Source: Isoptericola luteus
Lineage (GTDB): Bacteria; Actinomycetota; Actinomycetes; Actinomycetales; Cellulomonadaceae
NCBI RefSeq assembly: GCF_020297055.1
Contig: NZ_JAIXCQ010000010.1
Location: forward strand, 1-64,000
DNA length: 64,000 nt
Reading direction: 5' to 3'
Made by a program: the position numbers and the translations under genes. Position 1 is the first letter of the stretch, and each line of letters opens with the position of its first letter. Below are positions 23,621 to 31,646 of this stretch, piece by piece. The notes under the pieces were generated by a model. That model had not been told where the DNA came from. It did not search any database and saw only the letters and a list, made by a program, of their open reading frames with translations.

Positions 23621-25171
23621 GTGCGTCGAACGACAGCACTGCAACGCCGACGAGCGCTGATGGCAGGAGCACTCGCCGGGACCCTGGCCGTCGGCACCGT
23701 CGCCGTGGCCGCCCCGGTCTTCGCGGAGCCGGACGACGGGAGCGCCGTGCTCCCCGCCCAGAGCCTCGTGACCCTGGACGACTCGGCGACACCGTCGTCG
23801 CTGACCGAGCCCGGGTCGATGGACGACCTCAACATGGAGCTGCTGGCCAACATCCCGAAGAACGGTGCGTTCGCCGACCTCGGTGCCTACAGCTCCGACC
23901 TCGCCTTCCAGGGCGACTACGCCTTCGCGGGCAACTACAACGGCTTCACCGTCTACGACATCAGCGACCCCGACGAGCCGGAGCAGGTCGTCCAGGTCGT
24001 GTGTCCGGGCTCGCAGAACGACATCTCGGTCTACAAGGACGTCCTGGTGCTCTCGACGGACTCGTCGCGCAGCGACGACTCGTGCGAGAGCAGCGCGCAG
24101 TCGGCCAGCGTCGCCGAGTCCTGGGAAGGGCTCAAGATCTTCGACATCTCGAACCCGCGGGAGCCGGAGTACGTGTCGGCCGTCGAGACCGCCTGCGGCT
24201 CGCACACGCACTCGCTCGCGCCGTCGAAGAACGGCCGGACGGTGTACGCGTACGTGTCGTCGTACAGCCCCCGGGCCACCTACCCGGACTGCCAGCCGCC
24301 GCACGACCTGATCTCGATCGTCAAGATCCCGGTCCGGTCGCCCGAGCGGGCCGAGGTCGTGGCGACGCCGGTGCTCTTCCCGGAGGGCGGCTACACCAAC
24401 ACCTCCGGCTGCCACGACATCACGACGTACGTGAAGCTCGACCTCGCCGCCGGCGCCTGCATGGGCGACGGCATCCTCATGGACATCTCGGACCGTGAGG
24501 CGCCCGTCGTGATCGACACGGTGCGCGACACCGAGAACTTCGCGTTCTGGCACTCGGCCACGTTCAACAACGCCGGCACCAAGGTCGTCTTCACCGACGA
24601 GCTCGGCGGCGGTGGCGCGGCCACCTGCAACGAGACCGTCGGCGCCGAGCGCGGGGCCAACGGGATCTACGACATCGAGCGTCCGGGCCGGCACCACGGC
24701 AAGGCCGACGAGGCAGCCACGGCCCAGCACGGCAAGGGCAAGCCGGGCAAGGGGCACCCGAAGGTCCAGGAGGCCGAGCTGGTCTTCCAGAGCTACTACA
24801 AGATCCCGCGCACCAACACGAACACCGAGAACTGCGTGGCCCACAACGGCTCGCTGATCCCGGTGAAGGGCCGCGACGTCATGGTCCAGGCCTGGTACCA
24901 GGGCGGGATCTCGGTGTACGACTTCACGGACTCCGCGAACCCGCGGGAGATCGCCTGGTTCGACCGGGGTCCGCTGTCCGAGTCGGAGCTGCTGCTCGGC
25001 GGCTCGTGGTCGGCGTACTTCTACAACGGGTACGTCTACTCGAACGACATCCAGCAGGGTTTCGACGTGCTGGCGATCGAGCGGGGCGCCGGCCTCGGCA
25101 AGCTGCCGAAGCACACGTACTCCGAGCTCAACCCGCAGCAGCAGGTGAGCTTCCGCGGGGGTGGCCGCTGA
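23621..25171 (+). CDS. LVIVD repeat-containing secreted protein
   Basis: AAGGAGG (23604-23610) fits best with GTG 23621; GTG 23612 is too close. The 516-residue precursor has a signal peptide (RALMAGALAGTLAVGTVAVA ... VFA|EPDD). The body has repeated beta-propeller blades of the LVIVD type: GNYNGFTVYDISDPDEPEQV, LKIFDISNPREPEYVSAVE and ISVYDFTDSANPREIAWFD. A Lys/Gly/His-rich insert (AQHGKGKPGKGHPKVQ) interrupts the propeller. Six or more Cys suggest disulfides. It is likely extracytoplasmic. Its divergence from the DUF305 lipoprotein suggests shared regulation. The ligand is unknown. Confidence 0.88.
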   Translation: MRRTTALQRRRALMAGALAGTLAVGTVAVAAPVFAEPDDGSAVLPAQSLVTLDDSATPSSLTEPGSMDDLNMELLANIPKNGAFADLGAYSSDLAFQGDYAFAGNYNGFTVYDISDPDEPEQVVQVVCPGSQNDISVYKDVLVLSTDSSRSDDSCESSAQSASVAESWEGLKIFDISNPREPEYVSAVETACGSHTHSLAPSKNGRTVYAYVSSYSPRATYPDCQPPHDLISIVKIPVRSPERAEVVATPVLFPEGGYTNTSGCHDITTYVKLDLAAGACMGDGILMDISDREAPVVIDTVRDTENFAFWHSATFNNAGTKVVFTDELGGGGAATCNETVGAERGANGIYDIERPGRHHGKADEAATAQHGKGKPGKGHPKVQEAELVFQSYYKIPRTNTNTENCVAHNGSLIPVKGRDVMVQAWYQGGISVYDFTDSANPREIAWFDRGPLSESELLLGGSWSAYFYNGYVYSNDIQQGFDVLAIERGAGLGKLPKHTYSELNPQQQVSFRGGGR

Positions 25172-25184
25172 CCACGCCCGGCCC

Positions 25185-25246
25185 GCTGTGAGCGCGCGAT
25201 CGGCCCACCTTCCTGTGCGGAGGTGGGCCGATCGCACGCTCACAGC
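25185..25246. terminator. Long bidirectional hairpin terminator
   Basis: 26-nt arms (25185-25210 and 25221-25246) pair at 25 positions around a 10-nt loop, between the convergent LVIVD and DMT-transporter genes. The outer segment GCTGTGAGCG recurs in the hairpin after ppc (54932-54941), suggesting a repeat family. Confidence 0.85.
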
Positions 25247-25260
25247 GATGGGCGGCGCCG

Positions 25261-26262
25261 TCAGCGGCGGCGCAGGGCCCCCTCGAGGAGCGGGACGGCG
25301 ACGGCGACGAGCGTGAGCGCCGCGCCGACGTACGTCGCGAGGCCGGGGGGCGCCACGCCGGGGGAGACGGCGTCGAGCACGAGCGCCCCCACCACCTGGC
25401 CGGCGATCATGCCGAGGCCGAGCAGCAGCACCCCGATGTGCTGCACGACAGCCGCCTGGAGGGCGATGAAGACGATCCCCAGCAGGCCACCGGAGTAGAG
25501 CAGCAGCTCGGGGGGCAGGCTCCCCGCGGGCGGGCCGTCCACCACGACCGACACCGCGAGCACGACCAGCAGCGCCGCCGTCCCCACGAGGAAGCTGACG
25601 AACGTCGCGGCGAGCACCCCGCCGTCGCGGCCCGGCGCCTCGCCCGCCGCCGGTACCGCCGGGCGCACCGCGACCCGCACCCTCCCGTTGAGCGCCTGCT
25701 GGAACGACTGCAGCGCACCCGCCACCAGCGGGAACAGCGCCAGCCCGAGCGCTGCCGACGACGCCCCGGCGCCGGAGACCACGACCACCGCCGCCAGGGT
25801 CAGCACAGGTCCCAGCACCCGACCGAGCGTCACCAGCCGCACGCCGCCGGGGGCGAGGCCGATCCGGTCGATGAGGAGCGACGTCACCGACTGCCCGGCC
25901 ACGATCGCGATCGTGAAGACGGCGACCCCGAGGCTGTCGACCGTGAGCCCTTGCGACATCACGTAGAACGCGCCGCCGAGCCCGCCGAGGCACTCCCACC
26001 AGCGGAGCCCGCCGTTCGCGGCGCCGACGCGCAGCCCGGCGCCCACCTGCCGGACGGCGGCACGCCCCGCGGGGGCGAACGGCAGGACGAGGGTGAGCAG
26101 CACCAGCCCGGAGCCGAACGAGAGGGCGGCGGCGCCGAAGGCCGTGCCCGTCTCGACGGCGAGGGTGCCGTTGACGCGGCTCTGCAGCGCGGCCGCGAAA
26201 CCGGCCACCACGGCCAGGGAGACGCCGAGGGCTAGTCGGCGTCCTGGCGCGTCCGTCGTCAC
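25261..26262 (-). CDS. DMT superfamily transporter, duplicated DUF606 (YdcZ) type
   Basis: The 333-residue membrane protein has about ten hydrophobic helices in two homologous halves, each with the DUF606 signature: AGFAAALQSRVNGTLAVETG and SFQQALNGRVRVAVR. GLGMIAGQVVGALVLDAVSP and FTIAIVAGQSVTSLLIDRIG are the matching end segments. DUF606/YdcZ proteins are often encoded as two small genes; here they are fused. Substrates of this inner-membrane exporter group are unknown. The GTG start lies 9 nt after TAGGAT on the minus strand. Confidence 0.9.
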   Translation of the reverse strand: MTTDAPGRRLALGVSLAVVAGFAAALQSRVNGTLAVETGTAFGAAALSFGSGLVLLTLVLPFAPAGRAAVRQVGAGLRVGAANGGLRWWECLGGLGGAFYVMSQGLTVDSLGVAVFTIAIVAGQSVTSLLIDRIGLAPGGVRLVTLGRVLGPVLTLAAVVVVSGAGASSAALGLALFPLVAGALQSFQQALNGRVRVAVRPAVPAAGEAPGRDGGVLAATFVSFLVGTAALLVVLAVSVVVDGPPAGSLPPELLLYSGGLLGIVFIALQAAVVQHIGVLLLGLGMIAGQVVGALVLDAVSPGVAPPGLATYVGAALTLVAVAVPLLEGALRRR

Positions 26263-26271
26263 AAGTGGACG

Positions 26272-26277
26272 ATCCTA
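26272..26277 (-). promoter_or_regulatory. -10 element of the DMT transporter gene
   Basis: TAGGAT on the minus strand ends 9 nt before GTG 26262, in the 96-bp gap after the MBL-fold gene, so the transporter probably has its own promoter. Confidence 0.45.
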
Positions 26278-26358
26278 GCCGCGCCGACGGGGTCTCTCGG
26301 GCGTCCGTACGTTCCTCGCCTGACGGCTCACCCGAGACTTACCCGCGGCGGTCGGTCG

Positions 26359-27213
26359 TCACGTGAGGTGGTCGAAGTCGCCGCGCACCCACGCGGCGTG
26401 CCGCTCCGCGGAACGCAGGACGACCTCCCGCGCATCGGCGGGGATCACGTCCTGGAAGTTGTTGTAGAGCCGCTCGAACGGCCGCCGCGCCACGTGCTCG
26501 GCCACGCGCTTGACGACCGCCCCCGACAGCGGGATGCGGTTCGGGTAGCTGCGCATGAAGCTCACCGACGTGCGGTCCGGGTTGGCGAAGATCGTGTCGC
26601 CGGAGAGCAGCACCCCGCGCCCGTCGGCGCCGTCCGCCCAGTGCACGACCGCCGAGCCGGGGAAGTGCCCGCCGGGCTGGCTGAGCACCACGCCCGGCAG
26701 CACCTCGAGCTCGCCGTCCGGGCCGGGTGCCCACGTCTCGATCACGTCGTCCGGGCGCGCGACCCAGCCGGCGTCGGCCTCGCTCACCAGCACGGGCACC
26801 GGACGCCCCGTGGCGGCGGACAGGCGACGGCTCCACTCCACCTGCACGCCGAACATGTGCGGGTGGCTCGCGGCGACCACGACCCGCCCACCCGGACCGG
26901 CGGCGGCCACGACCGCGGCGACACCGCCGTCGTCGACGAAGCCCAACGGGTCCCACAGGAGCGCCCCCTCGGCCGTGCTCACGACCTTCGACTGCTGGCC
27001 GATGCCCACGGGCGGGGCGGCCCCCAGCGCGAGCAGGCCGGGCTCGAGCTCGGAGACCTCGACGGTCAGCCCCGCGGCGGCGAGCTCGTCGAGCGTGGTC
27101 CAGGCCTGTCCCGTGGCGGGAACCCATTGGCGCTCGTCGGCGCAGATCGCGCAGACGTCCGGGCGGTCGGCGTGCTCGACGGCGCAGGTGCGGCAGATCC
27201 AGGTGGTGGTCAC
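26359..27213 (-). CDS. MBL-fold protein with N-terminal rubredoxin-like zinc ribbon
   Basis: GTG 27213 gives 284 residues. The N terminus is a CxxC-x9-CxxC ribbon (WICRTCAVEHADRPDVCAIC). The rest resembles a metallo-beta-lactamase fold: VVAASHPHMFG in place of HxHxDH, QPGGHFPGSAVVHW, and LLSGDTIFANPDRTS. The first motif keeps H-x-H but loses D-H, so the metal site is incomplete and catalysis is doubtful. The C-terminal VKRVAEHVARRPFERLYNNF is typical of this actinobacterial subgroup. It could be a hydrolase on a thioester or lactone, or non-enzymatic. It is divergent from the two-component system at 27375. Confidence 0.82.
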   Translation of the reverse strand: MTTTWICRTCAVEHADRPDVCAICADERQWVPATGQAWTTLDELAAAGLTVEVSELEPGLLALGAAPPVGIGQQSKVVSTAEGALLWDPLGFVDDGGVAAVVAAAGPGGRVVVAASHPHMFGVQVEWSRRLSAATGRPVPVLVSEADAGWVARPDDVIETWAPGPDGELEVLPGVVLSQPGGHFPGSAVVHWADGADGRGVLLSGDTIFANPDRTSVSFMRSYPNRIPLSGAVVKRVAEHVARRPFERLYNNFQDVIPADAREVVLRSAERHAAWVRGDFDHLT

Positions 27214-27362
27214 GAGGCCACCGTGCCAGGACCCGCCGACACCTGCGCGTCGTCCACCGTGTCCGCCGTGTCCGCCGCCGTACGGGGGAGGCAGACGGCG
27301 CAAGAGGACGGCGGCGCGCGGATCTCCGTCGCCCGGGGGAGGACCGCGCCGCGGGCGCTCAC

Positions 27363-27368
27363 TAGGCT
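27363..27368 (+). promoter_or_regulatory. -10 element of the first two-component system
   Basis: TAGGCT ends 6 nt before ATG 27375, the exact spacing for a leaderless transcript. Confidence 0.6.
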
Positions 27369-27374
27369 GGCCGG

Positions 27375-28796
27375 ATGTCGCACGACCGGCCCGGACCCAC
27401 CTCGCGCGCCCTGGAGTGGTTCGGGGTCGACGCCGACTGGGAGCGTGTGCCCGCCGACCCGCGCCGCACCTACCGCGACGACCTCTGGCTGGGCGCGGCG
27501 TTCGTCGTCCTGACGCTCGTCGGCACCGAGCTGGGCCGCAGCATCGGCTACTTCGAGGACGTCGCGACGCCCGCCTGGGCGCTGTACCTGCTCTCCGTCC
27601 TCGGCGCCGCGCCGCTCGCCCTGCGCCGCCGGTTCCCGCTCGTCGTGCTCGCCGTGGAGTACCTGCACTTCCTGCTGGTGGGCATCGCGGTGCCGATGCT
27701 GACCATGCTCGCCCCGCTGCAGGTGGCGTACTTCGTCGCGCTGTTCACCGCCGTGGCGTGGGCCCGAGACCGGCGCGCGATGCTGCTCGTCGTCGGCGCG
27801 GTGCTGCTCGTGATGTTCGGCTGGATCGTGTGGCAGTTCGCCGTCGGCGCGGGCGTCGAGGGGATCGTCGAGCAGATGGGGCTCGGCGACTCCCGGCCCG
27901 GGCTGTTCAGCCCCGTCATCGCGATGGTGGCCTACACCTGGCTCATGAACCTGGCCTACTTCTGCGGGGCCATCGCCGCCGGTCAGCTCCGGTGGCACGC
28001 GGCACGGACCCGCGAGCGCCTCACGGAGCAGGCCGCGACCATCGAGCGGCAGGCCGCCGCGCTCCAGCAGCAGGCCGTCGTCCGCGAGCGGCTCCGCATC
28101 GCCCGCGAGCTGCACGACGTCGTCGCGCACCACGTGTCCGTCATCGGCATCCAGGCGGCGGCCGCGCGGCGTCTCCTCGCCGCGGACCCGGCCGCCGCCG
28201 CCGCACCCCTGGCGACCATCGAGGGGCAGTCCCGCGAGGCGGTCACGCAGATGCGGGGCCTGCTCGGCACCCTGCGCGGCGTGGACGAGGACGGCGGGGG
28301 GCGCGCCGGTGGGGCGCGTGCCGGCGGGGCGCGTGCCGGTGGGGCGCGAGCCCCGGAGCCGGGGCTCGCGGACGTGCCCGCCCTGGCCGAGGCCGCAGAC
28401 GGCCTCGAGGTCGAGGTCCGCATCGTCGAGGAGCCGGCCGGCGCCGCGGCCGACGTGCCGGCGTCCGTCGGGCTCAGCCTGTACCGCACGGCGCAGGAGG
28501 CCCTGAGCAACGTGCGCAAGCACTCCACGGCGCGGCGCGCGAGCGTCGTCGTCCGGGTGGACCGGCGGCCCGCGCAGACGGGACGGCCCGGGGCGGAGCG
28601 GTTCCGGCACGGGTACGCCGAGGTGGAGGTGCTCGACGACGGGCGCCCCCGCCCGGGCGGCGCGGGAACCGGCATGGGCCTGCTCGGGGTGCGCGAGCGG
28701 GTCGGGACGCACGGCGGCGTCGCCGAGGTCGGGCCGCGCGTCACGGGCGGCTACCGTGTGCGCGTGCGTCTGCCCCTGCCTGAGGACCCGTCGTGA
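27375..28796 (+). CDS. NarL-type sensor histidine kinase
   Basis: The 473-residue protein has a soluble N-terminal ~35 residues, then about five membrane helices (residues ~38-200) without a large external loop, so it probably senses within or near the membrane. A coiled region leads to the HisKA_3 box RIARELHDVVAHHVSVIG with the phospho-accepting His247. The HATPase domain shows SLYRTAQEALSNVRKHS and GTGMGLLGVRERVGTHGG. A 15-bp-repeat loop (GGARAGGARAGGARA) separates the two catalytic parts. It overlaps its response regulator by 4 bp. The ABC exporter at 30750-32911 may be its target, as in antibiotic-responsive modules. Confidence 0.94.
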   Translation: MSHDRPGPTSRALEWFGVDADWERVPADPRRTYRDDLWLGAAFVVLTLVGTELGRSIGYFEDVATPAWALYLLSVLGAAPLALRRRFPLVVLAVEYLHFLLVGIAVPMLTMLAPLQVAYFVALFTAVAWARDRRAMLLVVGAVLLVMFGWIVWQFAVGAGVEGIVEQMGLGDSRPGLFSPVIAMVAYTWLMNLAYFCGAIAAGQLRWHAARTRERLTEQAATIERQAAALQQQAVVRERLRIARELHDVVAHHVSVIGIQAAAARRLLAADPAAAAAPLATIEGQSREAVTQMRGLLGTLRGVDEDGGGRAGGARAGGARAGGARAPEPGLADVPALAEAADGLEVEVRIVEEPAGAAADVPASVGLSLYRTAQEALSNVRKHSTARRASVVVRVDRRPAQTGRPGAERFRHGYAEVEVLDDGRPRPGGAGTGMGLLGVRERVGTHGGVAEVGPRVTGGYRVRVRLPLPEDPS

Positions 28797-29527
28797 CGGG
28801 CCCCGACGCCGCGTCTGCGGACGCCCCGATCCGCGTCCTGCTGGTCGACGACCAGCGGCTCGTCCGCTCCGGGTTCGCCATGATCTGCTCCGTCGAGCCG
28901 GACATCGAGGTGGTGGGCGAGGCCGCCGACGGCGCCCAGGCCGTGGAGCAGGTCCGCGCGCTGCGGCCCGACGTCGTCCTCATGGACGTGCAGATGCCGG
29001 TGATGGACGGCATCGAGGCCACCCGGCGGATCGTCGACGAGGACCTCGCGAAGGTCCTGGTGCTCACCACGTTCGACGACGACGCCTACGTGCGCGACGC
29101 GCTCACCGTGGGGGCGTCCGGGTTCCTGCTCAAGAATTCCGACGCCGACCGGCTGGTCGAGGCCGTGCGCACCGTGGCTGCCGGGCACGCGCTCCTGGCG
29201 CCCGAGGTGACGCGGCGCGTCATCGAGCGGATGGTCGCGGGGGAGGCGTCGTCGGCCGACGGCCCGCCGTCCGCGCCGTCGGCACCTTCCGCGCCTTCCG
29301 CGCCGTCGGGACCTTCCGCGCCGGGCGACCCGCGCCTCGACCAGCTCACGCCCCGTGAGCGCGAGGTGTTCGAGCTGGTGGGCCGCGGGCTGTCGAACGC
29401 CGAGATCGCGGGCGAGCTGTTCCTCGGCGAGGCCACGGTCAAGACCCACGTGTCGAACGTGCTGGCCAAGCTGCAGCTGCGTGACCGCGTGCAGGCTGTC
29501 GTCCGGTACTTCGAGACCCTGACGTGA
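28793..29527 (+). CDS. NarL/LuxR family response regulator
   Basis: It starts at GTG 28793 overlapping the kinase stop (GTGA). The 244-residue protein has a receiver domain with acidic pocket DD19-20, phospho-acceptor Asp65 (VVLMDVQMP) and Lys in SGFLLKNSD. A Ser/Ala/Pro-repeat linker (SAPSAPSAPSAPSGPSAP) follows, and then a LuxR HTH (LTPREREVFELVGRGLSNAE, TVKTHVSNVLAKLQLRDR). The linker is unusually long and repetitive. It is the cognate partner of the upstream kinase. Confidence 0.95.
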   Translation: MTGPDAASADAPIRVLLVDDQRLVRSGFAMICSVEPDIEVVGEAADGAQAVEQVRALRPDVVLMDVQMPVMDGIEATRRIVDEDLAKVLVLTTFDDDAYVRDALTVGASGFLLKNSDADRLVEAVRTVAAGHALLAPEVTRRVIERMVAGEASSADGPPSAPSAPSAPSAPSGPSAPGDPRLDQLTPREREVFELVGRGLSNAEIAGELFLGEATVKTHVSNVLAKLQLRDRVQAVVRYFETLT

Positions 29528-29528
29528 C

Positions 29529-29564
29529 GATTTCTTCGCTTCCCCGGCGCGGAAGCGAAGAATC
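29529..29564. repeat. Palindromic repeat, copy 1 (left of the AbiEi-like gene)
   Basis: A 12-bp stem TTCTTCGCTTCC (29532-29543) pairs with 29551-29562 around a 7-nt loop; outer flanks ACGT...ACGT extend it imperfectly. It starts 2 bp after the response-regulator stop. It shares core and flanks with the palindrome at 30600-30650. Confidence 0.8.
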
Positions 29565-29627
29565 CACGACGTCGGCGCTGTGGAAAACCCCCCGGGCGAC
29601 CCGGCCGGGTCCGCAAGGCTGCTCGAC

Positions 29628-30608
29628 ATGCCACGCCGCATCGTCGTCCCGGGGTCCCTGCTCGGCCTCGCCGGCACGCAGGAGGGACTGGTGTCCTCCC
29701 GCCAGTGCCACGCCCACGGGCTCACCGACCAGCAGACGGCCGCACTGGTGCGCAGTGGCCGCTGGGAACGGGTGAGGTTCGGCGTCCTCGACACCGGTCA
29801 CCGCGGCCCTTCGGTGCTCGACCCCTTCGACCGAGCCCGCCGGCGCGAGGCGGTCCTCGGCGTTCTCGCGCTGCCGGGCTCGATCGCGGCCGGCGTGGCG
29901 GCCCTGGTCCTGCAGGAGGTGCAGGGTGCGCCGCAGGTGGTGATCCCGGAGGTGGTGCTCCCCGACGGGTCGCCCCGGTCGACGGCGCGGGGCGTCCGGG
30001 TGCGCCGCACGCCGGCGCGATCCTGGATGCTCGTGCGGGGCCTGCCCTGCCTGCGGGTCGAGACGGCGCTCGCCCAGGCCGTCCCCGATCTGGGTCGGTA
30101 CCACGCGGTGGCGCTCATGGACTCGGCGCGTCACCTGCGGAAGATCAGCGAGGCGGGGTTCCGCCGAGCCCGGTCGGCCTCCCGCGGCCGGCGTGGTGCT
30201 GCGCGGAGCAACGCCTGGTGGGAGGAGTCGGACCGTCGCGCCGAGTCCCCCGCGGAGACCTGGGCCAGGCTGTCCTGCGTCGATGCCGGCTGCCCCCCGG
30301 ACGCGCTGCAGCTCGTGGTGCGCGACCGCCGCGACCGGTTCGTGGCGCGTGTCGACCTCGCGTGGGTCCTGCCCGACGGGGGAGTGCTCCTGGTGGAGAT
30401 CGACGGCCGGGAGGTGCACTCACGGCTCGAGGCCCTGCTCGACGACCGCCACCGGCAGAACGCGCTGACGGGCCGGCGGACGGTCATGCTCCGGTTCAGC
30501 GGGGCGGACGCCTGGCGGGGGCGGGTGGCCGCCCAGGTCCGCAGCCTCCTCGACGCGCAGGGCTGGGTGCCGCACCCGACCGACGAGCCCTACCGGCTCA
30601 CGTCATGA
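29628..30608 (+). CDS. AbiEi-like antitoxin-domain protein with C-terminal DUF559/endonuclease-like domain (orphan)
   Basis: ATG 29628 gives 326 residues; GTG 29580 is an alternative. The N terminus resembles the AbiEi winged-helix domain (GTQEGLVSSRQCHAHGLTDQ, then ALVRSGRWERVRFGVLDTG). The C terminus has a PD-(D/E)xK-like core: FVARVDLAWVLPDGGVLLVE-IDG, that is D...ExD, followed by a helix with DDRHRQNALTGRRTVMLRFS, as in DUF559/Vsr-like proteins. No AbiEii nucleotidyltransferase is adjacent, so it is not a complete type IV toxin-antitoxin pair. It is bracketed by two related palindromes and separates a two-component system from an ABC exporter. It may be a mobile or defence-related gene; function is not established. 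Confidence 0.8.
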   Translation: MPRRIVVPGSLLGLAGTQEGLVSSRQCHAHGLTDQQTAALVRSGRWERVRFGVLDTGHRGPSVLDPFDRARRREAVLGVLALPGSIAAGVAALVLQEVQGAPQVVIPEVVLPDGSPRSTARGVRVRRTPARSWMLVRGLPCLRVETALAQAVPDLGRYHAVALMDSARHLRKISEAGFRRARSASRGRRGAARSNAWWEESDRRAESPAETWARLSCVDAGCPPDALQLVVRDRRDRFVARVDLAWVLPDGGVLLVEIDGREVHSRLEALLDDRHRQNALTGRRTVMLRFSGADAWRGRVAAQVRSLLDAQGWVPHPTDEPYRLTS

Positions 30609-30650
30609 ACTCTTCGTTTCCCGAGCCGGGAACCGAAGAATTCGTGACGT
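30600..30650. repeat. Palindromic repeat, copy 2 (right of the AbiEi-like gene)
   Basis: A 13-bp stem with one mismatch (30611-30623 with 30627-30639, loop AGC) is extended by ACGTCA...TGACGT at the outside (30600-30605, 30645-30650). The last codons and stop of the AbiEi-like gene form part of the left arm. Core TTCTTCGnTTCC is shared with copy 1. Confidence 0.8.
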
Positions 30651-30736
30651 CGGCCGGTGTGCGCGGGCGGAGTTCCGTCGTCGGGGGGAGGGCAGATCTC
30701 CCCCGCATGACGGATCCGCCGCGGGCCGCGGGTCCG

Positions 30737-30742
30737 TAGGTT
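30737..30742 (+). promoter_or_regulatory. -10 element of the NatAB-like ABC operon
   Basis: TAGGTT ends 7 nt before ATG 30750, so the ABC operon has its own, leaderless-type promoter downstream of the right palindrome. Confidence 0.55.
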
Positions 30743-30749
30743 CGTCATC

Positions 30750-31646
30750 ATGATCAGCAACGACTCCCTCGAGGTACGCGGCCTCACGCGGACCTTCGGC
30801 GAACTGACCGCCGTCGACGACGTCTCGTTCACCGTGCCACCGGGCCTGCTCACCGGGTTCGTGGGCGGCAACGGCGCCGGCAAGACCACCACGATGCGCA
30901 TGATCATGGGAGTCCTCGGCCCCACCGCGGGCGAGGTCCGGTTCGGCGGGGCCCCCTTGACGCTCGCCGACCGGCGCACGTTCGGGTACATGCCCGAGGA
31001 GCGCGGCCTGTACCCGAAGCAGCCGGTGCTGGACCAGCTCGTGTACCTCGCGCGGCTGCGCGGCATCTCCGCCCAGGTCGCCCGCGCCGAGGTGCTCGAC
31101 CACCTGGACCGGCTCGGCCTCGCGGGCCGCGCCAAGGAGCACGTCGAGAAGCTGTCGCTCGGCAACCAGCAGCGGGTGCAGATCATCGCCGCGCTCATGG
31201 GCTCGCCGCGCATGCTGGTGCTCGACGAGCCGTTCAGCGGCCTGGACCCGACCGCCGTCGACGGCATGGTGGACCTGCTGGCCGAGCACACGGCCCGCGG
31301 CGTGCCGGTGCTGTTCAGCTCGCACCAGCTCGACCTGGTGGAGCGGCTGTGCGAGCGGCTCGTCATCCTCAAGTCCGGCCGCGTCATGGCCGACGGCGCC
31401 CCCGCCGAGCTGCAGGCCGGCGGCACGGAGCGGCACCGGCTCGTCGTCGGCGGCGACGCCGGCTGGGTCCGCGGCGTCCCCGGCGTGCACGCCGTCGACG
31501 TCGACGGCAACGTCGCGCTGCTGGAGCTCGTCGACGACGCGGCCGTCCAGCGGCTGCTCGCCTCCGCCCTCGAGCGCGGCACCGTCCAGGAGCTCACCCC
31601 CGTCCGGCCCACGCTGGCCCAGATCTACCGCGAGGTGACGGCATGA
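30750..31646 (+). CDS. ABC transporter ATP-binding protein (NatA-like)
   Basis: The 298-residue ATPase has Walker A GGNGAGKTTTMRM, Q-loop TFGYMPEERGLYPKQ, signature LSLGNQQRVQII, Walker B MLVLDEPFSGLDP and the H-loop FSSHQLDLVERLCER. The C-terminal ~80 residues (MADGAPAELQAGGTERHRLV onward) form the DUF4162 domain typical of NatA/EcsA-like exporters. It pairs with the overlapping permease gene. Substrates of this group include Na+, lipids and antimicrobial peptides; proximity to a two-component system suggests a resistance role. Confidence 0.95.
   Translation: MISNDSLEVRGLTRTFGELTAVDDVSFTVPPGLLTGFVGGNGAGKTTTMRMIMGVLGPTAGEVRFGGAPLTLADRRTFGYMPEERGLYPKQPVLDQLVYLARLRGISAQVARAEVLDHLDRLGLAGRAKEHVEKLSLGNQQRVQIIAALMGSPRMLVLDEPFSGLDPTAVDGMVDLLAEHTARGVPVLFSSHQLDLVERLCERLVILKSGRVMADGAPAELQAGGTERHRLVVGGDAGWVRGVPGVHAVDVDGNVALLELVDDAAVQRLLASALERGTVQELTPVRPTLAQIYREVTA

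Noticed and set aside
29628-30608. Complete type IV (AbiE) toxin-antitoxin system
   Set aside because: Only the antitoxin-like domain is present; neither neighbour resembles the AbiEii nucleotidyltransferase.
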